NCBI GenBank assembly: GCA_012522705.1
Contig: JAAYJY010000075.1
Span: forward strand, 1 to 5,895
Reading direction: 5' to 3'
Length of the DNA stretch: 5,895 nucleotides
Source of the DNA: Syntrophomonadaceae bacterium
Lineage (GTDB): Bacteria > Bacillota > Syntrophomonadia > Syntrophomonadales > Syntrophomonadaceae
Below are positions 1 through 4,852 of the stretch, piece after piece. The notes beneath the pieces are model-generated. The model was not told the origin of the DNA, ran no database searches, and saw only the letters and a program-made list of their open reading frames with translations. The translations under genes were made by a program, and so were the position numbers. How positions within the stretch are numbered: the stretch's first letter is position 1; every line of letters starts with the position of its first letter.

Positions 1-208
1 CCGTAAAACCAGCCGACAGTTCATCTTCGGTCTGTAGAAATCCCCTTCCATATCTGGGGCTAAGGCGGGTCCAATAATGCATGATCTCATTCTGTGGGGT
101 AATGGGGTACCCAAACATCATGTCCGCTCCAGCTGCCAAGCAAGCCCAAGCCGCCGTTTCATTACCGGTCATGAAGGATTTCTTTACTTCACCAATTACT
201 TTTGACAT
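1..208 (-). CDS. 2-oxoacid:ferredoxin oxidoreductase, alpha subunit (N-terminal part)
   Basis: This is the first 69 codons of a gene that continues beyond position 1. The peptide starts MSKVIGEVKKSFMTGNETAA and contains GYPITPQNEI at about residues 34-43 and LQTEDELSAGF near the window edge. These are hallmarks of the pyrimidine-binding (alpha) subunit of the pyruvate/2-ketoisovalerate/2-oxoglutarate:ferredoxin oxidoreductase family (PorA/VorB/KorA). In the family, this subunit works with a TPP-binding beta subunit, and usually gamma and ferredoxin-like subunits, to decarboxylate a 2-oxoacid to an acyl-CoA while reducing ferredoxin in the cytoplasm. Substrate cannot be decided from this fragment. 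The ATG at 206-208 is preceded by GGGAGGTG (SD core at 221-226), about 12 nt upstream. The NTPase gene ends 63 nt upstream with no terminator between, so the two are probably cotranscribed. Confidence 0.93.
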   Translation of the reverse strand, partial: MSKVIGEVKKSFMTGNETAAWACLAAGADMMFGYPITPQNEIMHYWTRLSPRYGRGFLQTEDELSAGFT

Positions 209-271
209 TAAAATAATACACCTCCCAATGGTAATTACAAAATAAAGGAATTCTCTTAATCTTATATTTTA

Positions 272-955
272 CTACCAAATTGCTCCGGGCATATATCGTT
301 TAATATATTTTACGGGCAAACCCCACTCAAGAACGGTGGGTGACGCCCGGAACTCTTCACTTATCGCGATGAAGGCTATCGGTATCCCAAGCTCTTCAGC
401 CGCGTCCCGGATGAAACGGTTTCCGTTGGAAATAATATCGATGGCGCTCTGGTCTCCAAGATGGGTATTCAAAACCACCGCATCTACCCGCCCCAACTCC
501 ATTAGGTATTCCTTGACCCTTTCCTTGGAATTGTTCATCGGTCGGGTGCCATTAATGACGGCAATTATTCTCAGTTCCGGGGATTGATAGGCCCCTTCCA
601 CCAGATTAAGGGTGCGCGCCCCATGGACCCCGTACCCGATGTCAAGAATGATATCGCCTTCATTTAGAAGTGCCCAGCGAGCCGCGGGCTTAAGCATAGC
701 CCCAGTCTCTCCCAATCCAAACGAGTCGGCTCGACTGAAACTTATCACCTTAAGCCCCATATCTGCAAGTTGCTGGCTCAGAGTTCTTAGCGTATAAAAA
801 GGCTCTACTGTATCAAGATCCACCAGAGTTACCTGTCGGCCTTGATCCTTTAACTCAAGAGCCCTGTTTATCGATATTTCGCTTTTACCGCTGGCATATT
901 CACCAACAAATGCTTCAACTATTCTATTCGAATTCGGATACGTGACACCCAGCAC
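272..955 (-). CDS. Uncharacterised P-loop NTPase next to 2-oxoacid oxidoreductase
   Basis: A 227-aa soluble protein with no membrane segment. It has a Walker A loop GEYASGKS (residues 18-25), then VDLDTVEPF (45-53), a D-x-D strand like that after the P-loop in SIMIBI-class (MinD/Mrp-like) NTPases. ILDIGYG (103-109) is a plausible Walker B strand, and VLNTHLGD (161-168) is a late conserved-looking motif. I recall similar ATP-binding proteins near ferredoxin-dependent oxidoreductase genes in Clostridia, but know of no demonstrated function; a maturation or assembly role is only a guess. The start is GTG at 953-955. No ATG, GTG or TTG lies upstream in frame before a stop at 1031-1033, and the only SD-like bases (GAGG) run into the GTG itself, so initiation is weakly supported. 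A sigma-A promoter at 994-1023 would give a leader of roughly 30 nt. The downstream oxidoreductase subunit is probably in the same transcript. Confidence 0.9.
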   Translation of the reverse strand: MLGVTYPNSNRIVEAFVGEYASGKSEISINRALELKDQGRQVTLVDLDTVEPFYTLRTLSQQLADMGLKVISFSRADSFGLGETGAMLKPAARWALLNEGDIILDIGYGVHGARTLNLVEGAYQSPELRIIAVINGTRPMNNSKERVKEYLMELGRVDAVVLNTHLGDQSAIDIISNGNRFIRDAAEELGIPIAFIAISEEFRASPTVLEWGLPVKYIKRYMPGAIW

Positions 956-993
956 CTCGCGATCATCACTAGTCTTAAAGCGACCATTTACAT

Positions 994-1023
994 AGTATAA
1001 AGTATCATTTAATTGTGCGTCAA
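994..1023 (-). promoter_or_regulatory. Sigma-A-type promoter of the NTPase/oxidoreductase unit
   Basis: On the minus strand a -35 box TTGACG (1018-1023) and a -10 box TATACT (994-999) are separated by 18 bp; each matches consensus at 5 of 6 positions. Transcription would begin near 987, about 30 nt before the GTG at 955. The -35 box lies inside one arm of a 7-bp inverted repeat (TGCGTCA 1016-1022 with TGACGCA 1059-1065), which could be a regulator site. Assignment is by sequence only. Confidence 0.7.
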
Positions 1024-1079
1024 TATTTATTTATTAGTCGGATATATTACTCATATTATGACGCAAATGTACTCATATT
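1016..1079. repeat. Direct and inverted repeats upstream of the NTPase promoter
   Basis: Two copies of TACTCATATT (1048-1057 and 1070-1079) lie exactly 22 bp apart, about two helical turns, so both would face the same side of the DNA. In addition, TGCGTCA (1016-1022) is inverted against TGACGCA (1059-1065), with the first arm overlapping the -35 box. This arrangement would suit a DNA-binding regulator, but the region is AT-rich and short, so chance remains possible. Confidence 0.4.
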
Positions 1080-1184
1080 TCCGAAATAGCTCTGTATAGT
1101 TTTTTCCAAATTGGCATACGCTATTCTGGTGTTGCGAGAATGTTCATTGCCCCTGGTATTGGCATCAAGGACTGGTCCGTCCAT
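1056..1184 (-). CDS. Possible small hypothetical protein (42 aa)
   Basis: An ATG at 1182-1184 opens a 42-codon frame beginning MDGPVLDANTRGNEHSRNTR and ending in TAA at 1056-1058. The second half (residues 21-36, including YANLEKTIQSYFG) resembles an amphipathic helix, and the composition looks protein-like. Against it, there is no Shine-Dalgarno sequence before the ATG and the bofA terminator lies just upstream. The open frame extends further upstream to a TAG at 1230-1232, encoding the protein-like stretch WDPSLLFWPFMDGP across the terminator. It could therefore be a small gene, a decayed gene remnant, or a chance frame. I do not recognise the family. Confidence 0.3.
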   Translation of the reverse strand: MDGPVLDANTRGNEHSRNTRIAYANLEKTIQSYFGNMSTFAS

Positions 1185-1192
1185 AAATGGCC

Positions 1193-1222
1193 AAAATAAA
1201 AGGGATGGATCCCATCCACCCC
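1193..1222 (-). terminator. Rho-independent terminator after bofA
   Basis: Read on the minus strand, GGGGTGGAT (1222-1214) pairs with ATCCATCCC (1210-1202), including one G-T wobble, around a GGG loop. The tail TTTTATTTT (1201-1193) follows directly. It begins 25 nt after the bofA stop codon and is the clear end of the dnaX-to-bofA transcription unit. Confidence 0.85.
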
Positions 1223-1247
1223 CAGGTAACTAATTGCAGTTGTCAGC

Positions 1248-1514
1248 CTAATGCAACAGGAGTTGAAAACAGACCAGAAGCAGTATTCCTGGTATACCCA
1301 GAAATCCTGCCACCAATATGGTTATTACATTGATCGGCAGTTCAAATCCAAAAAATGAACCCCCATAGTTGACCAGTAATAACAACAATATCCCGAGCAG
1401 CGAATTGATAATCAGCTTGGAGATCAGTTTTAGCGGTTTCATGATCAACTGGGCACCGATATAGATGACCACCAGCAAAAATATACCTGCCAGGATCATA
1501 TTCAATGTATCCAT
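1248..1514 (-). CDS. bofA: Pro-sigma-K processing inhibitor BofA family protein
   Basis: An 88-aa, very hydrophobic protein, matching the usual 85-90 aa of BofA. Likely membrane segments are at about residues 5-25, 33-50 and 63-85. Family-typical sequence includes KPLKLISKLIINSLLG (26-41) and PINVITILVAGFLGIPGILL (60-79). In Bacillus subtilis, BofA sits in the outer forespore membrane and, with SpoIVFA, holds the intramembrane protease SpoIVFB inactive, delaying activation of sigma-K. In clostridia the role is less certain because the SpoIVFA/SpoIVFB pathway is not always present. The ATG at 1512-1514 has a strong SD, TTAGGAGG, about 10 nt upstream. It lies 61 nt after the yaaL-like gene, behind a hairpin that may modulate its expression, and is followed by a strong terminator. 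Confidence 0.92.
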   Translation of the reverse strand: MDTLNMILAGIFLLVVIYIGAQLIMKPLKLISKLIINSLLGILLLLLVNYGGSFFGFELPINVITILVAGFLGIPGILLLVCFQLLLH

Positions 1515-1555
1515 GTTGCACGAAGCCTCCTAACTGCTGAATTCCTATCACATTC

Positions 1556-1581
1556 AAAAATAGTTGTGTAGACAACTATTT
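1556..1581 (-). promoter_or_regulatory. Hairpin overlapping the yaaL stop codon; possible attenuator
   Basis: A perfect 10-bp inverted repeat, AAATAGTTGT (1581-1572) against ACAACTATTT (1567-1558), encloses a 4-nt loop CTAC. The yaaL-like TAG stop lies inside the 5' arm. The 3' arm runs into a five-T stretch (1560-1556), so the hairpin resembles a weak intrinsic terminator between yaaL and bofA. The stem is AT-rich and most of the T-run lies in the stem, so read-through or a role in mRNA stability are equally possible. Confidence 0.55.
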
Positions 1582-1824
1582 CTTCTGCCGGTACTTCTTG
1601 AGCAGATAATCGTATCGTTTTTCTGCTGCAGTCAGGCTGTAAACGGCCCAATCGACCAGTTCCGGGTCATTTACCTCAGAATATATGCTTCGTGCGGTAG
1701 CCATTTCTTCTACGGCCGTCTGGATTTCAGCCAGATCATCTATCTGCTTTTGGCCTGTCTCAGGTTCTCCTGCCAGAAACCAGTTTTTGCATATATTATC
1801 CCATATCCGAGACCATATCCGCAC
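1576..1824 (-). CDS. yaaL: YaaL-like DUF2508 family protein
   Basis: An 82-aa, soluble, mostly helical protein. The C-terminal half carries the family-like pattern VNDPELVDWAVYSLTAAEKR (residues 51-70) followed by YDYLLKKYRQ, closely resembling the small DUF2508 proteins such as B. subtilis YaaL, found between recR and bofA. Its biochemical function is unknown to me. Start is GTG at 1822-1824, chosen because AGGAGGG (1838-1832) sits 7-8 nt upstream and the next in-frame ATG (residue 41) would remove half the protein. It lies 101 nt after recR, a longer gap than others in this block, and that leader contains a nested inverted repeat touching the SD. Its stop codon is inside the hairpin that precedes bofA. 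Confidence 0.85.
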   Translation of the reverse strand: MRIWSRIWDNICKNWFLAGEPETGQKQIDDLAEIQTAVEEMATARSIYSEVNDPELVDWAVYSLTAAEKRYDYLLKKYRQKK

Positions 1825-1825
1825 C

Positions 1826-1878
1826 GGATAACCCTCCTGCAGTTAACTATGTCCCACTGCATCTTATGCCGGTTATCC
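1826..1878 (-). repeat. Nested inverted repeat in the yaaL leader
   Basis: In the recR-yaaL gap, GGATAACC (1878-1871) is complementary to GGTTATCC (1833-1826). Nested inside, TGCAGT (1861-1856) pairs with ACTGCA (1843-1838). The SD bases GGAGGG (1837-1832) lie between the inner and outer stems, with the last two paired in the outer arm, and the GTG start is one base beyond the outer arm. The geometry would allow the fold to limit ribosome access. Short stems like these arise often by chance. The rest of the 101-bp gap shows no convincing promoter or ORF. Confidence 0.4.
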
Positions 1879-1925
1879 CATTATTATGCCCATTCTATGT
1901 AACGCTGTCCCAAATCGGCAAGAAT

Positions 1926-2519
1926 CTAAAACTCTTTGCGGCCTTCCAAGGCACGACGCAGAGTTATTTCGTCGGCAAATTCAATGTCACCACCAATAGG
2001 CAACCCATACGCGAGGCGGGTCACTTTTACATTATGTCCGCTTATGACTGTAGCTAGAAATCTGGATAGCACCTCCCCGTCAATGGTGGGATTCAAGGCC
2101 AAAATTACCTCCTGGACCTTGCCGTCATTGAGGATATGGAGCAACGGTTGTACGTCCATGTCCGCTGGATCACTATCGTCCATCAATTTGAAGCCTCGAT
2201 TCAATACAAAATACCTGCCGTTATATCCGGTTCTCTCAATGGGGATAATATCACTGGCTTCTTCCACAATACACAAGCTATTGATTGACCGGGTCGGGTT
2301 ACTGCATATTGAACAAGGGTCACTATCGGTTAGATTGCCACATATTGAACACGGAAAAACCTTATCCTGAACATCGATGATGACCCGCGCCAACCGGCGG
2401 GCCTCTTCGGAAGGCAGTTTTAAAATGTAGAGCGCCAACCGCTGGGCTGTTTTAGGCCCTATGGAAGGCAGTTTTTGCAGTTGGTCGATTAGGTCCTCCA
2501 GCGGGCGCGGCAATCTCAT
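1926..2519 (-). CDS. recR: Recombination mediator protein RecR
   Basis: At 197 aa this is the normal RecR length. RecR forms a ring-shaped DNA clamp and, with RecO and often RecF, loads RecA onto SSB-coated single-stranded gaps. Visible parts are a helix-hairpin-helix region (about 8-30, LPSIGPKTAQRLA), a zinc finger with C57, C60, C69 and C72, and a Toprim domain starting at CIVEEASDI (83-91). The conserved C-terminal segment TRLAYGLPIGGDIEFADEIT (167-186) and LEGR follow. The stretch after YFVL (103-106), NRGFKLMDDSDPADMDV, departs from the HG-ISPM-GIGPEDI type sequence I would expect. ATG 2517-2519 has AGGAGG 9 nt upstream; an earlier ATG in that spacer is out of frame and ends after three codons. 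It lies 30 nt after ebfC in the same operon. Confidence 0.97.
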   Translation of the reverse strand: MRLPRPLEDLIDQLQKLPSIGPKTAQRLALYILKLPSEEARRLARVIIDVQDKVFPCSICGNLTDSDPCSICSNPTRSINSLCIVEEASDIIPIERTGYNGRYFVLNRGFKLMDDSDPADMDVQPLLHILNDGKVQEVILALNPTIDGEVLSRFLATVISGHNVKVTRLAYGLPIGGDIEFADEITLRRALEGRKEF

Positions 2520-2549
2520 GTCCTCATGCCTCCTAGTCTTAAATGCCGC

Positions 2550-2882
2550 TTACAGCCCTGGAATGTTGAATCCACCGGTCAACTTGGCCATTTCGGATGA
2601 CACCATGTCCTGTGATTGTTTGACCGCTTCGTTCACTGCCGCTAGTATTAGATCCTGCAACATCTCCACATCCTCCGGGTCGACCACTTCCGGCTTGATT
2701 ATTATTTCCTGGAACTGCTGTCGGCCGTTTATCTTTATGGTTATGGCGCCGCCACCCACAGAGGTCTCGAGAATTGTTTCCTGTAGTTCTGATTGTTTCT
2801 TGGTTATTTCCTCTTGCAGCTTTTTGGCTTGTTTCATCATCTGATTCATGTTGGCGCCACCACCTAGGGGATTAAACTTCAT
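2550..2882 (-). CDS. ebfC: Nucleoid-associated protein, YbaB/EbfC family
   Basis: A 110-aa protein of normal family length. YbaB/EbfC proteins form dimers that bind DNA in the nucleoid; their exact role in Bacillota is not settled, but the gene is conserved between dnaX and recR. The N-terminal NMNQMMKQAKKLQEEITKKQ (11-30) starts a coiled-coil helix. Next comes GGGAITIKINGRQQ (43-56), the beta region with the usual V-G-G-G-x-V/I pattern, then IKPEVVDPEDVEMLQDLILA (62-81) and a glycine-rich C-terminus, LTGGFNIPGL. ATG at 2880-2882 is chosen over the internal ATG at residue 12 because GAGGAGGT lies 7 nt before it. The dnaX stop codon abuts this SD, leaving only 13 nt between the genes, consistent with tight operon coupling. 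Confidence 0.96.
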   Translation of the reverse strand: MKFNPLGGGANMNQMMKQAKKLQEEITKKQSELQETILETSVGGGAITIKINGRQQFQEIIIKPEVVDPEDVEMLQDLILAAVNEAVKQSQDMVSSEMAKLTGGFNIPGL

Positions 2883-2895
2883 CTGGATTACCTCC

Positions 2896-4413
2896 TCAAT
2901 CTTTTATTTCGACCATGTCTTCACCAAAGAATTCTATTGCCTTTTTAACAACGATGTCATTATACTTGTTATCCTCCAAAAAAATAAATTCTATTTCCAA
3001 TTCACGAGCAAACAAATCCCTGATGACCGCATCGAGTATATCTCGATTGCCTTTCTCCTCCATTCGTTCCTTATGAAATTTGTAACTCTTTTGGAATCCA
3101 ATGTACATAGTATCCCCTTTTGTACCCAGCAACTTGCCTTGGGACAAAAGTGCATGGGTAGGCACTTTCCTTTCTTTCACCGCCGCCAGTAATCGGTTCC
3201 ATAATACCTCTCGGGCATCGGGTTTGTCACTTCGATTGGTCCGTTCCATCTTGATATTTCGATCAAATTCGGAGCCCTTTCCCTGGGGTGCAGTCGCTGA
3301 GGCGATACTACCAGGTTTGCGCCATAAGGTTGAAATCTCTAGGAAAACCAATTCCAGAAGAAACTTTTGCCCCTCACTAAATCGTAGCTTTTCACTTGTA
3401 TCCATTATCATCCGCAGTGCCTGGAGGATTTGCCCTTGCTCCAGGTTCTTTGAATGAACTTTGAATAACTCGCGGCTCTGTTCCCCCGCCATCACCATGT
3501 CCGCTTTGTCACCGGCTATCTGGGAAATCAATAAATCGCGTAGATAAAGTGCCGTCTCCCGGGCTAATTGTCCGGCTTCTTTTCCTTGATTGAGTGCTGC
3601 ATTAAGATGGTTGACAATAGCTGCGGCATCATGAGCGATAACGTCATCAATTAACCTGGCCACAAACGCGTCATCCACCAAGCCCAGCACCTCCAGCACA
3701 TCATCCCTGCTAATTGGGCCTTCCTGGCACGAGTACGAGTAGACCTGCTCCAGCATACCCAACGCGTCGCGCATTCCTCCGTTGGCCCGGCGGGCAATCA
3801 AAGCAAGTGCTGCTGGTTCGATGTCAACAGCGTTGCTTTCGCCGACTTTTCTGAGACGACTGATAATCTGCTCCTGGGTAAGGCGGTGAAAACTATATTT
3901 TTGACAGCGGGACAGAATGGTAGCTGGAATCTTTTGCAGCTCAGTAGTCGCTAATATGAAGATGACCGACTCAGGCGGTTCTTCCAATGTCTTAAGTAAA
4001 GCATTGAAGGCCTCGGTGGTCAGCATGTGTACTTCATCGATAATATAGACTTTCTTCTTGCCCTGGGCAGGAAGAATTCGCACCTTCTCCCTCAAATCAC
4101 GGATTTCATCAATGCCCCGGTTGGATGCCGCATCAATCTCGATAACATCCATGAAGTTGCCGTAGTTAATGTCTCGGCAGGGATTGCAGTTGTTGCATGG
4201 CTCTCCATCTCGCTGATTCTCACAATTGACTGCCTTGGCCATAATTTTGGCCAGGCTGGTTTTGCCGGTACCTCTCGGACCGGCGAAAAGGATAGCGTGG
4301 GTGAGCCGACCTCCACGTACTGCGTTGCGTAATGCCTGTACTGTCTGTTCCTGTCCCACTACCTCCGAGAAACCCTGGGGTCTCCATACCCTATATAAAG
4401 ATAGATATGACAT
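2896..4413 (-). CDS. dnaX: DNA polymerase III subunit gamma/tau
   Basis: A 505-aa clamp-loader ATPase subunit, which opens and loads the beta sliding clamp at the replisome. The AAA+ core shows Walker A GPRGTGKT (45-52), a zinc module with C64, C73, C76 and C79, Walker B YIIDEVHML (123-131), sensor 1 ATTE (155-158), the arginine-finger SRC motif (168-170) and sensor 2 GGMRDAL (212-218). The collar domain runs to about residue 365, followed by a variable, charged linker (370-400) and a C-terminal domain typical of the tau form. ATG at 4411-4413 follows GAGGGG about 10 nt upstream. No E. coli-type A-AAA-AAG slippery site is present; the nearest run, TTAAAAAGG near codon 488, is too distal to yield a gamma form. 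It heads the dnaX-ebfC-recR operon, downstream of the SRP RNA gene. Confidence 0.98.
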   Translation of the reverse strand: MSYLSLYRVWRPQGFSEVVGQEQTVQALRNAVRGGRLTHAILFAGPRGTGKTSLAKIMAKAVNCENQRDGEPCNNCNPCRDINYGNFMDVIEIDAASNRGIDEIRDLREKVRILPAQGKKKVYIIDEVHMLTTEAFNALLKTLEEPPESVIFILATTELQKIPATILSRCQKYSFHRLTQEQIISRLRKVGESNAVDIEPAALALIARRANGGMRDALGMLEQVYSYSCQEGPISRDDVLEVLGLVDDAFVARLIDDVIAHDAAAIVNHLNAALNQGKEAGQLARETALYLRDLLISQIAGDKADMVMAGEQSRELFKVHSKNLEQGQILQALRMIMDTSEKLRFSEGQKFLLELVFLEISTLWRKPGSIASATAPQGKGSEFDRNIKMERTNRSDKPDAREVLWNRLLAAVKERKVPTHALLSQGKLLGTKGDTMYIGFQKSYKFHKERMEEKGNRDILDAVIRDLFARELEIEFIFLEDNKYNDIVVKKAIEFFGEDMVEIKD

Positions 4414-4462
4414 TTCAAACTACCCCTCGCTGTTCATAATCTCCAAGCAAAGGCTTTTTTCT

Positions 4463-4468
4463 ATTATA
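4463..4468 (-). promoter_or_regulatory. Candidate -10 box for dnaX
   Basis: A perfect TATAAT lies on the minus strand about 50 nt before the dnaX ATG, between the SRP RNA terminator and the gene. Bases 16-18 bp upstream are A-rich with no good -35 match and there is no TG extension, so this is a weak candidate. It would explain how dnaX is transcribed if the upstream terminator works efficiently. The rest of 4414-4500 shows only the dnaX SD. Confidence 0.4.
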
Positions 4469-4500
4469 TTCTTTCCTAGGCCGCCATTTTTAGAAAAACA

Positions 4501-4526
4501 TATAAAAACACAGGTTTTAAACCTGT
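4501..4526 (-). terminator. Rho-independent terminator of the SRP RNA gene
   Basis: On the minus strand ACAGGTT (4526-4520) pairs with AACCTGT (4516-4510) around a 3-nt loop, followed by GTTTTTATA (4509-4501). It begins about 17 nt beyond the 3' end of the SRP RNA. Some transcripts may read through into dnaX. Confidence 0.8.
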
Positions 4527-4542
4527 TGTTTACCAAATATAA

Positions 4543-4813
4543 TGCCGTGCACCTGGCCTCGAAGATACCTTCCAGGCGATGCACGAACAGTTGACTCCGT
4601 CCAGGCACCCCCCCGTCACACGAAATGAACCTTTTAGTGCTGCTTCCTTCCGGACCTGACACGGTTCAAGGTGTTCCGTTGCGGAGGACCCAAACCTCTT
4701 CACCACTTATTCGAGCCGGACCCTACAAGAATATGCCCTCGGCTCAGGAATTCGATCCTGCTATAGCGGGTTGCAGGTTACAGGGCACCGCTAATTCCCC
4801 ATCTAGCACGGCA
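4543..4813 (-). ncRNA. ffs: Signal recognition particle RNA, long (Bacillus) type
   Basis: The RNA component of the signal recognition particle, which with Ffh targets nascent membrane and secreted proteins to the translocon. The invariant S-domain stem-loop GTCAGGTCCGGAAGGAAGCA (4660-4641) is present, with a GGAA tetraloop at 4651-4648. The 5' end carries Alu-domain sequences, TAGCGGTGCCCTGTA and CCGCTATAGCAGG, as in the B. subtilis scRNA. The ends are complementary: TGCCGTGC (4813-4806) pairs with GCACGGCA (4550-4543), giving about 271 nt, the same size as the B. subtilis RNA. Exact ends may differ by a few bases. A run of seven G residues lies at 4614-4608. A promoter precedes it and a terminator follows. 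Its position directly upstream of dnaX is typical of Bacillota. Open frames on either strand here are incidental. Confidence 0.96.
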
Positions 4814-4816
4814 AAT

Positions 4817-4845
4817 CTTATTTTTATTTTGCTCACTCATTGTAA
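4817..4845 (-). promoter_or_regulatory. Promoter of the SRP RNA gene
   Basis: TTACAA (4840-4845) and AATAAG (4817-4822) are spaced 17 bp apart, each about 4 of 6 matches to sigma-A consensus. Initiation would fall within a few bases of the predicted RNA 5' end at 4813. The -35 box lies only 7 bp below the msrAB stop codon, and no terminator is visible for msrAB, so its transcripts may run into the SRP RNA gene. Confidence 0.55.
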
Positions 4846-4852
4846 CTGCTTT

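Noticed and set aside
1342..1575. 77-aa minus-strand open frame overlapping bofA
   Set aside because: It lies in another frame of the bofA gene, and lacks family resemblance.
1936..2370. 144-aa plus-strand open frame
   Set aside because: It is antisense to recR, whose domains and SD are unambiguous.
2520..2531. Mini-cistron ATGAGGACATGA overlapping the recR start
   Set aside because: Only three codons, and its ATG is a single base from the SD, too close for initiation; the SD is well spaced for recR itself.
968..2541. Shared 11-mer CTAGTCTTAAA upstream of both the NTPase gene and recR
   Set aside because: A few 11-bp matches are expected by chance in a window of this size, and the two sites are in different contexts.
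2938..2950. TTAAAAAGG run as a programmed frameshift site for a gamma form of DnaX
   Set aside because: The heptamer does not fit X-XXY-YYZ in the reading frame, and it lies only about 18 codons from the stop, so slippage would not make a short gamma protein.
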